Source of the DNA: Adiantum capillus-veneris
Taxonomy: Eukaryota > Streptophyta > Polypodiopsida > Polypodiales > Pteridaceae
Reading direction: 5' to 3'
Assembly: GCA_014529385.2 (NCBI GenBank)
Contig: CM043950.1
Coordinates: forward strand, 71,708,435-71,772,434
Length of the DNA: 64,000 bases
Shown: positions 12,975-25,020 of the stretch, piece after piece
How the letters are laid out: every line of letters starts with the position of its first letter
How positions within the stretch are numbered: position 1 is the first letter of the stretch
Made by a program: the position numbers and the translations under genes
The notes under the pieces: model-generated
What the model saw: only the letters and a program-made list of their open reading frames with translations
The model's database searches: none
What the model was told of the DNA's origin: nothing

Positions 12975-13650
12975 TAGATTAGGTGCAACAACACAACCCT
13001 CCCATCATAGGTCAAGAGCAACATGGCCTTGCTCCCATCGTGGGTCAGGAGCAACAAGGAGGAGGGAAAGCTAGTAATCCCCCTTAGGGGGTCACTTAAT
13101 AATTATGAGACCTATCACGTGAGTGCACCATAAGGGGTTATTAAATATATTTTTTTCTCAATTTTTACATAGGGTACCATAAAATGGAATTGGAAAAAAA
13201 AATTACAGATTGAATAGGAAAAGGGTGTATTTTATTTGTCAAAAATTCACATATAAAAGGTTTTATAAATAGTGCTTGGACGCACGCGATATAAAAATTT
13301 ATATATAGTGAGCCCCCCGAGTAATCCTCCCATCACTATTGAGGAGCAATAGAGTAGAGATGGAGAGGACACTCCTCCCATTGTGGTTCAGGAGCAACAA
13401 AGTCAAGAAGGATCCGAAAATCCTCCCATAGTCACGACTCGGATCCTCCTCCCATTGTTGTTTATGAGCAAGAAGGTGGAGAGGGAGCCATCAATCCACC
13501 CATTGTCATTGAGGCCCTCCTCCCATCGTTGTTCATGAGCAATAAGGTGAAAATGGAGTGGGAAATACTCCCATCACCATTGAGGAGAAACATGGCCAAG
13601 AAGGAGAGAGCCCTTCTCCCATCATCATCAAGGAGCACAACATGGAGCGG
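12975..13650 (+). repeat. Degenerate coding minisatellite (PPIVxxEQQ-like)
   Basis: Roughly a dozen imperfect copies of a ~50-bp unit such as CTCCCATCGTTGTTCATGAG lie head to tail. In the plus strand several units translate as PPIVVQEQQ or PITIEEQ repeats separated by Gly/Glu-rich spacers. Frame changes occur between units. After the array, 13,650-13,900 reads on as Arg/Lys/Glu-rich sequence in more than one frame. It looks like the remnant of a repeat-rich protein gene or a satellite grown from one. A small MITE sits inside the array. Confidence 0.55.
13083..13321. mobile_element. MITE copy 1 (239 bp, 8-bp TSD)
   Basis: The element begins CTTAGGGGGTCACTTAATA and ends TATATATAGTGAGCCCCCCG plus AG, giving imperfect terminal inverted repeats of the form CTYRGGGGG(TG)CACTATAT. 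It interrupts a minisatellite. The flanks are TAATCCCC (13,075-13,082) and TAATCCTC (13,322-13,329), a target duplication with 7 of 8 identical. The interior is AT-rich with no coding capacity. A second copy with the same ends lies at 26,527-26,777. An 8-bp duplication suggests hAT-type mobilisation (family knowledge), but superfamily assignment is inference. Confidence 0.65.
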
Positions 13651-15600
13651 GACAAGGTTGTGCTGCAATTGTGGATTATTTCATTAACTTGGATTACTTA
13701 TTCAACAATCTTAGGCCACTACCTACCACATACCATAGACATTTCTCGGATACGCATCAAGAGTAGATGGACGAGGAGATTGAAAGAAGCGTTAATGAGG
13801 AGAGCAAGAGGCAAGAGAGGAGGAGGAAAGAGTGTGGTAAGAGCAAGAGCATCAAAGATTGCAAGAAGAACAAGAAGAAAAAAGCCTAGAGAAAGAGAGG
13901 AGCAACAAAGTACCCCAAGATGCACAATTGAAGAGAGAGAGTAGACAAAACAAAGAGCAGAAGAACACCTTGTAGCAATGACAACAAAGAGAAATGCATA
14001 TTTGCTTGCTTGAGGATATAGGCAAGATCAAATAGATACAATCATTGCGGGTAGGCTTGCACTTGCATATAGGAGGAGGAGGAGAGATGAAGGTATCGCA
14101 CAAGGTGAGAATGCTCACAAGAAGAGATCCATGAGATCCTCTCTAAGGTAGCTTGTATTGAGGAGCATGGGTGAAAGGACCCAAGCATGAACCTCAATTA
14201 AGGGCCAATTTGGAGAGGAGGAGGAAGAGCGTTGAATGCAAGGAAGAGCACTCAAAGCAGTTGGAGGAGAAGAAAAGGTGCAATAATGGAAGAGTTCATA
14301 AGGGACAGGTCACATAGCCCTATCATCTTGTAAACTACCTGGTTCATCGTCATCGATCTTCTCTCTCTAAACGTCGTCATTCTCTACCTCCACAAAGCAG
14401 TCACTTGGCCTTTTAAGATGTCAACAATTTTCTCCCCAAAACATTGCTCTATTTGAATCGGCAAGGCTGAATGCTGCTCATGGAAAAGATAGGTCCGCTG
14501 CCTCTATGCAACCTAGCTCTAAATGAATTGTTTATTAGTGTTGAAAATCTCATATCTCCTTTGACTAATGGATGATTACATGTTCTAACTTATCCTCCTC
14601 ACAATCAACGCTTTTCCCCTTTTGTTGCCTTTTTAACCCCTCCACTTGCACCAATGATGAGTACATGGAAAATTTGATAACTTCAATTGGTGAAAAGAAG
14701 TAGGCCTCCCCATTTCAAGGAAAAAGAAAAATTGTTGTAATAGGTGGTGCCAACGTCCAAATTAACGCGACTCAAAGAAGATACTTTGTTGCAAATTAGT
14801 AAGAAAAAGAAGAATGTTTTGGGGGGGGGGGGGGGGGTTGTTTTAGGGTAGGTACAGTTGGCGAGCGCGTGGGCATAAAGGGAGGAGATTTTTTTTTGCT
14901 TTGTCTGATTGCATCGCAGATGGCGAAGAGTCGATGTTGAGTCGCTAGTGAGAGGGGGATTTTTGGGGAGCGATACGAGGCACACTTGTTGCAGACATAA
15001 AGCAAGGGAAGTTCTGTGTGCTTTGTGGCTCAAGGAAAAATGGAAAGTCTACCTCCACCACGGCTGCAATTAGATAGTTGTCAACGGTGTCAAAAGCACA
15101 TGTAGTTTATTTGGATGGACTAGAGGTAGTAGAGGGTGCAAAAGAGAAGAGGGATAGTAATGACCTTTGCCTATCTTTGGGACAGTCTGTACACTAAGTG
15201 TCCCGTTGTTTTTCCAGACCAGTCTTTAGTGGCTAGTAGTGAACCACCATTCAAGTCATTTTGTCTCATAAACAGAACATGGAAGGTCGAGCAAGATTGA
15301 GTATATATATATACTCAATAGTTGTTTGTGAAATGGTGATCACATGAGCGCAAAGTAATTAGGTCTCTCCATTCTCAAAAAAATAAAAATTCTTTTAAAA
15401 CATATTAAGTGAGTAAGTGAAGGGTGAGTTTAGGAAATGAAAAGACAGATGAAGGTGGAAAGTCAAAAGACATATGAAGGTGGAATGTCAAAAGACATAC
15501 GAAAGTGGGAAGTCAAAAGACCTTTTGTGTTCGTATAAGAGGTGTTCGATTGTTTCTCTTCTCATTTGTTTTTCTTTTAGCATTTTTTTCTCTTTAAAGT
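13650..15600. other. Unassigned DNA; G17 homopolymer
   Basis: After a basic, low-complexity stretch to about 13,900, no coding signal was recognised. A run of 17 G lies at 14,821-14,837. Open frames over it are artefacts of the homopolymer. Confidence 0.5.
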
Positions 15601-15601
15601 G

Positions 15602-15604
<3 letters not shown>

Positions 15605-15634
<30 letters not shown>
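15605..15634. repeat. (CT)n microsatellite
   Basis: About 15 CT units. Confidence 0.95.
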
Positions 15635-15636
<2 letters not shown>

Positions 15637-15829
15637 TCCTTCCTTTTCACGTCCAACTGATCCTGTTGCAAATCTACGTACTTCATCATTGCCCGTTGCT
15701 ATGAGGTATACACTAGAGTATCTTTTTTCTTGTTATTGAAGGAATCTTTGAATTAGGAATACCTTTTAATTTTTTTGAAGCCATTAGGAACGTTGTAAAT
15801 GTTTTCCAAAAAATAAAATGTTATGTCCA

Positions 15830-15930
15830 AAGGAACTAGCTTGGTTGATTGAGCATTCGACCTCTATGACCTAGCTCCATTGGTTGAGCATTCAACCTTT
15901 GTGACCTAAGTCATGGGTTCATTCGCGATC
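15830..15930 (+). repeat. tRNA-like SINE head candidate
   Basis: CTAGCTCCATTGGTTGAGCA (15,871-15,890) resembles a tRNA D-arm/A box, and GGGTTCATTCGC (15,915-15,926) resembles a T-arm/B box. The A-box half is duplicated just upstream (CTAGCTTGGTTGATTGAGCA). No cloverleaf closes, so it is not a tRNA gene. A tRNA-derived SINE is the likely explanation. Confidence 0.35.
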
Positions 15931-15999
15931 AAGCAACCCGTTAGCGTTCACAAAGACGAATTGTTGCACCCAACAAGACTACTCGATTTGCTACAAAAT

Positions 16000-18730
16000 A
16001 AAAAACAATATTGTAATGTTCTTCATTTAAATATGGTAACGAGGTTGGAAGTATCACACACAATAGCCCACAATATATTCATGATGAAAGAGATTGAGTT
16101 CTTTATTATATTCAAGTTTCTAGATGAGGATCACACATGGGCGCACCACATCCTTTAGAGAAAGATCCTTGATTTTTCCTTGCTTGATTCTAGTTGCTTG
16201 TGAAATCTACCTTATATGCCCACTTAGTTGGATGTACGGTACTATGATTTCCATTGAATTCCCATAGTTTAACTAAGACGATTGCATTCGGCCAATTGGT
16301 TTTAATAGGGAGTACCCAATGATTTTTATTGCTAAAATCAAGGGAATCTTCGTGAGATCTGCTGAAGGGCCACATCTTGATTGCAAGATATGATCAATAA
16401 AGGCCATTTGACGAAAGCAGGGCCACAGAGCCATCGGGTAGAGCAAATCTAGAGACGACAGCACCAAGGTTGTCAAGCCGCTTGAGAGATGGGGGGCACC
16501 AAGGCTAGGTAGGCTACATGTAGGGAAGCGTTATCTTTTAGGTCAAATTTAGGGAGGGTGGTGGTTGGAGTGGTCTAGATCAGGGAGAGCCAACAGATCA
16601 TGTTCTTGAGTTCAAGCCCTACGTTTGCCTTTTTGGAAGTAAAGGTTGAGGCGACTTTGGAAGGCACAACTCAACTTTATTAAACAAATGGAATCTCATC
16701 AAGGTTTGGTTGAAGCTCGAATATACGTATTGAGCTAGTAGTAGTAGTAGCAGTAGGTCTACCCAATTTTGGAAAATTAAAAAGTTCTTTATGAATGACC
16801 TTATTAGTGAAGGTAGTTCCCGGACTCGGGAGTTTAGAAAGAGCTTGAGTTGAGGATGTGAGACAAAGAGGACTAGGGCATGCTAATATCCACCCAACCA
16901 TGCTCTATATATGTCCTTGGCCTGCTAAACATAGAGACCCCCTTGACTGCATGCTCGTCCTGGCTCTTGGCCCCGCCCGGTCCTACCCTTGGCATGACAT
17001 TACTCTACCCTTGGAGACGCATTTTCGTCCTCGAAAACAAGAGTGGTGATACACAAATGTTTTCCACAATGGTATCCTTCAGGGATCCAGCTGTTTGCTT
17101 GGCCGGAATACGATTTAGTAGGAGGTTCAATGAAACCAAGAGTAACATCTTGATTTTCCACATTGTTGTCCATTTGCAACCATATTCTGTTAGCGGTTGG
17201 TATCCAATCATAGTGTGTAGACTCCATTTAGAACGCAAGTGAGCATGCTAAACGAGTTATCACAACAAAGATGTACTCGAAAAAGTACCTCTTTTCACTT
17301 TTCATGAAAGCAACTTGCTGACATAACTCATCAGCCAATTTTAAGTCCTTGACTTGTTGTCAAATTTCATCAATAAACAACCCCACCATAACTAGTGTTC
17401 AAGGTTGAGAACCTCACTTATACATGAAGAGACTAAACCTAGTCGCACACATGCTTTAGCTAACGGTAAGCAAACTCCAAGTAGAGCAATAAATGCTTAC
17501 TAATTGGATTGCTTGGTGCTAACATACGCACTTTGCATATCCTTTAGCACAAGATTACACTATGTAATCTGCCTATCCCCTTGGATAACTGACAGTATTG
17601 AGGTGTTTTCCCCATGGTTTACAGACAATCTTCCTAGGACTGGTAAACGGGGATCACATATCGTACAACATTGCTGAAAAATCAACAATGTCCTAAATAA
17701 CCATTTTGGTTAACTTGAAAGATCCACAAGCACCCAAACGGAGCCATGACCTTTATTGGTGATTGGTAGACCCAACCATAGAGATATTGCACATAGAGTG
17801 CAAAATGCTAAGCGACTAATGTGATGAATATGCATGCCGCTCCAAATCAACCTTTGTTGAACACTAGGGCTCGTAACACCTAGTGTGCACAAAAAATAGA
17901 TCCGAACCTGTATATCCATGATCATACTTGCTAGTACTATGGCGAATGTGATGCTCCTAGCACACATTAAAGAGGAGTGTAAATAGTTTTGAAAAGAAAC
18001 TAAATTTTTCTGCTACAATAATTTGCAAGCCTTCCTAAAACGTTTGAACCATAATAGAAGGTGAAACATTAATCACTTCTAGGTACAAATAATGAAACTT
18101 TTTCATTAACAACTCAAAGCCTTGCTATATGCATAAACAACCATCCGTTAATGTTGTTGTGCAGCACTTGAACCTTAACAAGTCATTTTGAGTATCCGAC
18201 AATTTCTGGCCACTAAAATTGTTCTTGACACATCGGGCTGAATATCGTCTATAAAACGGATTCGACCAGTACCTAGGGACTTTGTCATGAAACATGCTTA
18301 CTCATATTCTCCACATGTGTAGTATGTCTCATGTAAGGGTGTCTGAAAAAAGAATATCCTGTACAAGATGTACTTGTGCGTGGAGGTAACTGCAAACACT
18401 CTACGATGGGAGTGAGAGGGACCCTCATTAGCTTTGCACCACACTGGCTAAATCGAACTCCTTGAGTTCCTAGACCATGTTGCATCCCATGTGACAACAT
18501 GTGCTAAATTAAACCCTACAAGTGGGTCTATAACTGCATAATGCAGAAACCTATATTGGACACTATAGCCCAAATTTCTTGGCTCTTACCTGACCTTGTC
18601 ATCTCGTTGAAGAGCAAAAATGGATGAAAACATAGAATTGTATACATCCTACTGCGAAAAGAAAACAAAGACATAAAACCGAATCAGATGCGTACCCGGA
18701 GGTTGAATATAGTGTTCACTTATTCGTAGT
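16000..18730. other. Unassigned DNA
   Basis: No supported gene. A second possible SINE head lies near 16,565-16,625, with the B-box-like GAGTTCAAGCCCT. A stretch near 16,960-17,240 is open on both strands but shows no recognised domain. Confidence 0.45.
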
Positions 18731-18734
18731 GAAA

Positions 18735-20165
18735 GGCCCCTTGCTACAAGAGAAGCTCACCTCCCAACCAGTGCTTATGCTTCCGGATCTATCAAGGCCA
18801 TTTGAGGTCCAATGTGATTCTTGTTGAGATGCCTTGAAGCAGTCTTGTTCAAGAAGGGCATACCATAGCATATGAGATCAGAGGCTCAATACGGATGAAG
18901 GGATCTTCGGCATATATGAAAAGGATCTTTTAGCTGTTCTACATGCCCTAAACACATGGAAGCACTCTCTATTGGGGATTCCATTCATTTTGCAAACGGA
19001 CCGCCAAAGTCTCAAGTACTTCATGACGCAAACCAAGCTTTTCCACGAACAAATGAGGTGGGCTAATTTTCTTTCACAAGTATATTTTTATATTGCTCAT
19101 AATTATGGTAAGCAATCAAGTGGCTATGCACTTTCACAACAACTAAGAGTCAATCCGGTATAGCAACTCATAATGATCTATCTTCTATGATAGATGAGTA
19201 TTCTACTAACCCTTACTTCAAAGACATAACGTCAGCCCTTGCATTGGGGAAGAAAGAAGAACCATTCACCTTGCAAGATGGTTATCTTCTCCATGGTAGT
19301 AGGCTATTTGTTACCCACTCCCTTCATCAGAAGGTCATGTATGAACCCCATGCTCCTCCCTATGTGGGGCATAGAGGCATTCAACCTACTCTTTGAGGAG
19401 TAGAGACATACTTATATTGGCCTACCATGAAAGTAGATATACGAGAGTATGTTTCAACATGTGGTATATACCAAAAGACCAAGTATGATAGAGGAAAACA
19501 GCCTTGGTTACTCTAGCCCCCCTTGAAAATCCCTAATTCACCATGGGAGAGTTTTTCAATGGATTTTATCTTTGGATTATCTAAGTCTATCCATGGGAAT
19601 ATGGACAATAGTTGACAGGTTTAGAAAGCACTTTATTCCTATCAAAAAGACTATAAAGGCACACCAAATGGCAACCCTCTTCATATCTCAAAGTTTCAAA
19701 CACCATGGATTACCAAAATCCATCATGTCAAATAGAGATCCTAGAATGACCACTAATTTTTGGAAAGATCTCTTTGAAAATCTAGGTATATGATTGAATT
19801 TCTCTTTGGCCTATCACCCACAAACGGATGGCCAAAGTGAGATAGCCAGTCTTATGATTCTTGATCTACTAAAGACTTATATTACAGAAGTAGATCAATG
19901 CTCACAATGGGAGAAGTACTTACCCCTTCTAGAGTATGGGTACAATAATACTATCCATACTACTGTTGGAAGGGCACCTTTTGAGATCCTTGAGGGAAGA
20001 ATAACAGTCCATTGCTACTTAAACTACATGGGAAGATCTTTGTTGCCGATGAGTATAGCCATGACCTACAAGAATCTTCTCAAAAGATTAAGGAGACTTT
20101 ATCCATCTCTCAACAAAGGCAAAAAGATGTTGTTGATAAGCACATAAGGCCCTTTGTAAGACTCA
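18735..20165 (+). pseudogene. Decayed chromovirus pol (RNase H-integrase)
   Basis: Frame-broken coding sequence parallels, almost residue for residue, the pol of the element at 53.7-62.2 kb but on the opposite strand. In order: an RNase H part with FEVQCDSC (near 18,800) and GIYEKDLLAVLHAL (near 18,910), then QTDRQSLKYFMTQTK, an integrase zinc-finger remnant (VGHRGIQ, 19,360-19,385), and the integrase core with SNRDPRMTTNFW (near 19,735) and YHPQTDGQSEIA (near 19,815). The core Asp in SDRD has become Asn (SNRD). Numerous stops and indels separate the blocks. Gag, the RT fingers/palm and the chromodomain are absent, and no LTR was found, so it is an old truncated copy of the same family. Confidence 0.9.
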
Positions 20166-20523
20166 AACCTAAATTCACTCCTCACTTATTGTTTCTCTAT
20201 AGGATATTAAGAGGAGGTTTGAAGCTAATTAAAGCATCACATGCCTCACTTAAACTAGCAAGTGGGCATGAGGTTCAAACCTAGTTCAAGACAACTCTAT
20301 GTCACTAGAGAATGGTATCATGAATTGAGACTTAACACATAGCCATATCCTCAACACATAGATATATTGTTGATTTTGTGTATATACAATGAAAAATCAT
20401 TTGGAAGCATGAATTTAATATTGTTGATAAGGAAGAGTAAGTTTTCAATGAGTAGCACTTTCATCAAACATTGCACTAATCAAAGAAACATATTGTCTGC
20501 AAATTCAAGACATTTTAAAGGGA

Positions 20524-20528
20524 GTCCA
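20524..20528. repeat. Target site duplication GTCCA (left)
   Basis: GTCCA directly precedes the left LTR and is repeated directly after the right LTR at 25,377-25,381. Confidence 0.85.
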
Positions 20529-21014
20529 TGTAGAAGGTGAGGATAGTCGCAGCAGGCGGGAATTTCTCCTTAGAAGGCCGACCAGTGGGAACAGATATAC
20601 TAGTAGTAATTACATGGCAGTAATTACAACAATTATTGCAGTAACTCTATAATCCTATAATTAAGAGCCACTACATTGTATCCGGGCTTCCTTTTGGGCT
20701 TTTTGTACTTTTGGCTTCATAAGCTTTCAGCTTTCAACTCTATAATCATCACTCCTGTGATCAATCCTTAGACGTCATCTGAGCTTAAGCCTGTTATATA
20801 TTGTATTGCTTATCTTTGTACTATTGATATGAATCTATAATACCATTCCCACTCTGCCAGTTTGTGTCTTCCATTTCAGTACATTATTCCAGTTCACTTC
20901 TCTGTTTCATTCTAGTACTTAATTCCAGTCCTCACTAACTGAACTGCCTAGATAATCAGTAGCTTTGAACTCTAACACTAGAATAGTTGTCTAAAGAGAC
21001 CAGCTCCCATTCCA
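20529..21014 (+). repeat. 5' LTR of gag-only element
   Basis: Starts TGTAGAAGGTGAGGA and ends CTCCCATTCCA, the usual TG...CA. It is followed by TTTTGGCAATCACGGTGGC, where TGGCAATCACGG (21,018-21,029) is a possible primer binding site. I could not assign the tRNA. Confidence 0.85.
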
Positions 21015-21038
21015 TTTTGGCAATCACGGTGGCTAGAT

Positions 21039-22710
21039 ATGATTACTCTTAGATCAGCGAGCTCTGTCTCCCAATTAGAATTCTTAGCCACAAACATGCC
21101 GTCCAAAGTCAATCATGATCGGAAATCTTCAACCCGGTTTTGCACTGATTCCACACGAGTCGACCCTATTCCAGAAGAGTTAGAAAGAGAGTCTGATACT
21201 AAGAGGGACCCCAAGAGTGAGACTGAGGCTCAGGAGGAGCATAGTAATGCTGAAGAGGTTCAGCATTCTAGTCACTCAAGGAGGAGGAGGGCTGAGCGTG
21301 AGGAACACAAAACCAGGACTCAAGGTTCTCGGTCCACACAGAAGACGGTTGAGGCCAAGGGTAGCAAAGGCAGTTGTCATAGTACAAGCAGGAGGGCCAA
21401 GGTAGAGACTGAGACTGAGATTGAAGTGGAAGTCACTAGGATACCGATGTTGATCATTACAGGAAGTCATCTAGAGGCTACCAGGACCAAAAGAACTAGA
21501 TATGACATAGACAGACATAATTACACTACTTATTTAAAGATCTCTTTTCCAATTTTCAAAGGCGAGAAAAACGACGATCCTGATGTCCATATTCAAGCCT
21601 TTGAGCAATATGCTGAATAAAGAATATTGATGAAGATGACTGGGAGAGTATTTTCCTCAAACACTGAAGGTTGCAGCAAGCAAATGGTATTACCACTATC
21701 CAGCTTGCCAGCTGAGGTCTTACACTAAACTGATCAAGGCTTTCAGGCTTGAGTACTCAGACAACAGAGGTGACGAAGACATTCTCTGTGAGCTGTAGAA
21801 GATCAAGCAGGGTGAATTGTCTGTAAGAAGCTATGTGGAGAAGATCAAAGAGTTGACTAGGAAGCTGCAAGTACCACCTTCAAAAAGAAGATTGCGTGCA
21901 TGGTTTTTGAATGGATTTCATAGCAAGAATCTCAGAGATCAAGAGGTACTTGCATCCACAAAGAAGTTTAATGATTTGGTGCAGAGAAGCTCGAGCAGCA
22001 AGCGAAGAAGGAGCGAACCATTAAAAAGAAGAGGTGTAGCAATAGCAGCTCTTCTATGGAGAATTCCAACTCCAGTGAGACTTCTAGAAGTTCTGATAGT
22101 AGTTCAGACAAGAAGAGAAAGGACAAGGCTAAGAATTAGTCTCAAAAAATCGGCAAAATGGCTAGGCAAATTGTTGAAATCAGCCAGACCAGACCACCAG
22201 TCGGGAAGATGAAAACTTGGTGCTCCAAATGCAAATCCAAAGATCATGTTTCCAATGAATGCCCATAGTTCATGTACTGCAAGGCGTATGGCCATCTATG
22301 GAATAACTGTGGTATTCGAATCCATCATTTCAAGAAAGGTAAGGATCTGTCTCTAATTGCATTTACAAATGCCAAATCAGCTAAGGTAGAGACGACCAGT
22401 AGACCTAAAGAGGAAAATTCAAGTACCAGTGGGACTGGTACTAGGCATGGCAGATACCAAGGGGGTACTAGCCGAGGCCGAGGTCATGGCAATTTCCAGA
22501 ACCAAAGTCTTAATTGCTATAATTATGGGAAATATGGGAACTTTGCAACTCAGTGTCCAGAGCCACCCAGTACTAAGGCTACTGCAGCAAAAGCGTCGGA
22601 ACCAGTTCCAGTACGGGTAGTTACTCACAGTAAAGGGGTGATTATTGAAGAACTTCCAGAAGAGCCTGTGAAACCAGTCATTCTTGAAACCAGTAAATGG
22701 ACTCAGTAGA
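21039..22710 (+). pseudogene. Gag of the gag-only LTR element
   Basis: The frame opens at an ATG at 21,039 close behind the LTR. It has a charged Ser/Arg/Glu-rich N-terminal part, then KISFPIFKGEKNDDPDVHIQ (a gag core motif) before a stop at 21,618. It continues after frame changes with ELSVRSYVEKIKELTRKLQ near 21,810-21,865. Three zinc knuckles follow: WCSKCKSKDHVSNEC intact (22,219-22,263), a second near 22,272 whose first Cys is lost (MYCKAYGHLWNNC), and a third near 22,517 with the second Cys and the His replaced (CYNYGKYGNFATQC). Such losses show decay. Three knuckles in one Gag are more than usual. Confidence 0.8.
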
Positions 22711-24480
22711 GAGAAGTCTAGAAGGCTAAGGGCAAGGAGAAGGTAGTCAATGAATGGCAAGAGCAGCGAGAACTGGCAGCTAATATCACAGAGGATCTAG
22801 GTAGGAAGCTACCAGAATAGCGAGAGAGTTCTGATACTCGTGTTATTCAGAAGATATTAGCCCAGTCTTCTGAGAAAAGGCAGCCAGATCAGTCAGGTTC
22901 TAGAATCTCCAAGACCATGCTTGTTGCATTGTAAGGACTGATGGATGATCTACGGTAGGTCAAATCAGATTTGACTGCAAACACTGAGCTGGGGAAAGCA
23001 CAGTGTCTTTCTCAGTGTCAATCAAGGCTCAGTATAGACACCAGAACAAAGGATTAGCAATGTAAAGATAGTCCTGATTCCTCGAGCTATGATGGCAATT
23101 CTGACCAGGAGAGAGAAGAGATCCATGTCAAAATCTGTGAACGAATTCAAAAATTGACGATCGAATTAGAAGATATCGGAAAGACTTCGCCTGAACCAAC
23201 AAAGTTTATCACAGTAGAGAAAAGTTGGAGCTGATGCCAGAGCAGTTGATTTGTTGGCTGTCAGAGATGATGAGGTGCCAGTAATCCAGGTGGATTACAA
23301 GAAACAATGGGAGCCGCTATTCGGTGGCACTGGATGGAGAAGCACGTGTGAATATTCTAGGGGCACATCTTCAGTAAAGGCTTGGTATCACTGATTTAAA
23401 ACCAGCACTCTTTAAGGTTAGAATTGAGTTGTTCAAGCAACTACTATGATTGAGAATATTCAGATTAGGGTAGGTAAAGAAAAATTCAAAACCAACTTCT
23501 GGTATTGGATGTTCAAGGAGCATATGGTATGCTACTCGAATGCCCATGGCTTCCGACGACGTAGGTTGTTCATGATTATGTGAATCGGACCTTAACTATT
23601 CACGGAACCAGTAGGAGAATCCAGTTCTAGAGAAATAACACCAGAAGCTGGAAGAAAGTACTTCAACCTAAGAAAATTTGCCAAAAATATGGGGTTAAGA
23701 AGATTAAACAGATGCTTGCAACCATGAACATTTCTTCATTAGCTGAAATCGGCTTGAATGCAGTATTATTCGACAAGGCTCAAGCTAAGAAACAGAGAAG
23801 GTAGTTTCCAGATCAGTTCATTGAACTAAATCCTAGAGAGAGACCAGTTCAATTGACTGGATGGCCAGAGGAATCATCTGACTCTAAAGGGGGTTATTCA
23901 GATTCCAGTACACCAGTGTACACTAAAGAGGTCACTGAAGTTCAAGATGGAAATCCAAAACTAACAAATCCGTTTTGGGATTATGCTGAGGAGTCAACAA
24001 AAGGAAGGGAGGTGGCTCGAATTGGCTGCTTCCAGATGATCAAGATATTCAAGAAAGGAATTTGGGTTCTAAAGATAGTCCTTGATTAATCAAGGTGAAT
24101 AAGCATCAAAAACCCAAAAATGAAGGAAAGCCAAACTTATGTTCCAAAAATACAAAGATATATTTTCATGGGAACATACTGATTTGAAACGTGTAGATCT
24201 AGTTTTTTGCAATCACAGAATACCTCTAAATCTAGATGCCAGACCAGTACGCATGCAGACCATTTACAGACTTATTCAGAAGGACAATGCTAGCATTGGG
24301 ACTTCTGAGGCACCAACAAAGAAGGGCAAGAGGAAGCCGGTTTAGTGGAAGGATACAAGGCAGTTCCATCTCAGAATCAAGACATTGGATTTTCCCAGCT
24401 AGGCACTGGAATCTCCTTAGATGGGTACCCTTGGAATTACAACTATATGGGTTTCAAGCACTCAACAAGCATGAAGTATG
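22710..24480 (+). pseudogene. Decayed post-gag region with RT N-terminal scrap
   Basis: No continuous frame. Near 23,853-24,089 an open piece has TGWPEESSDSKGGYSDSSTP. At 24,139-24,345 MFQKYKDIFSWEHTDLKRVD followed by a stretch with HRIPLN resembles the segment just before the RT fingers in Ty3/gypsy polyproteins. RT catalytic motifs are absent after it, so the polymerase has been deleted or was never part of this element. Confidence 0.55.
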
Positions 24481-24488
24481 ACACAAAT

Positions 24489-25020
24489 CTAGCAATACCG
24501 AAAGAGTACTATCTTGAGGAACATCAACCAACTCAGAGAACCAGATGGGTTTTCTCAACAACCAACCACAATCAGGCGGTGGATTTTTTCTAGTCAAAAG
24601 GAAATTTTGGTTTATACCAAAATTCAATAAAGAAGGAAAGGATCTAGAAGGTGAGGACAGTCCCAGCAGGCAGAAACTGCTCCTTAGAAGGCCGACCAGT
24701 GGGAACAGCTACACTGGTAGTAATTATAGCAGTTACTATAGTAAATTTGTAAAGCTAGCAATACCGAAAGAGTACTATCATGAGGAACATCAACCAACTC
24801 AGAGAACGAGATGGGTTTTCTCAACAACCAACCACAATCAAGCGGTGGATTTTTTCCAGTCAAAAGGAAATTTTGGTTTATACCAAAATTCAAGAAAGGA
24901 GGAAAGGATCTAGAAGGTGAGGACAGTCCCAGCAGGCAGAAACTGCTCCTTAGAAGGCCGACCAGTGGGAACAGCTACACTGGTAGTAATTATAGCAGTT
25001 ACTACAGTAACTTTGTAATG
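24489..25020 (+). repeat. 266-bp tandem duplication across PPT/3' LTR
   Basis: Two adjacent copies (24,489-24,754 and 24,755-25,020) of a block that includes the last ~150 bp of the internal region, the polypurine tract and the first ~110 bp of the LTR. The copies are nearly identical (for instance both contain GTACTATC/A-TTGAGGAACATC-like and TCAACAACCAACCACAATCA text), so the duplication is younger than the split of the two LTRs. Confidence 0.9.
24893..24908 (+). other. Polypurine tract
   Basis: AAGAAAGGAGGAAAGGA-type purine run ends immediately before the 3' LTR, where plus-strand DNA synthesis starts in this element class. A second copy, slightly altered, lies one duplication unit upstream. 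Confidence 0.75.

Noticed and set aside
16880-17242. 120-codon frame on the plus strand and a 75-codon frame opposite
   Set aside because: Both strands are open over the same bases and neither has a recognisable domain. A FEDENAS-like word on the minus strand hints at a retroelement tail but is too weak to call.
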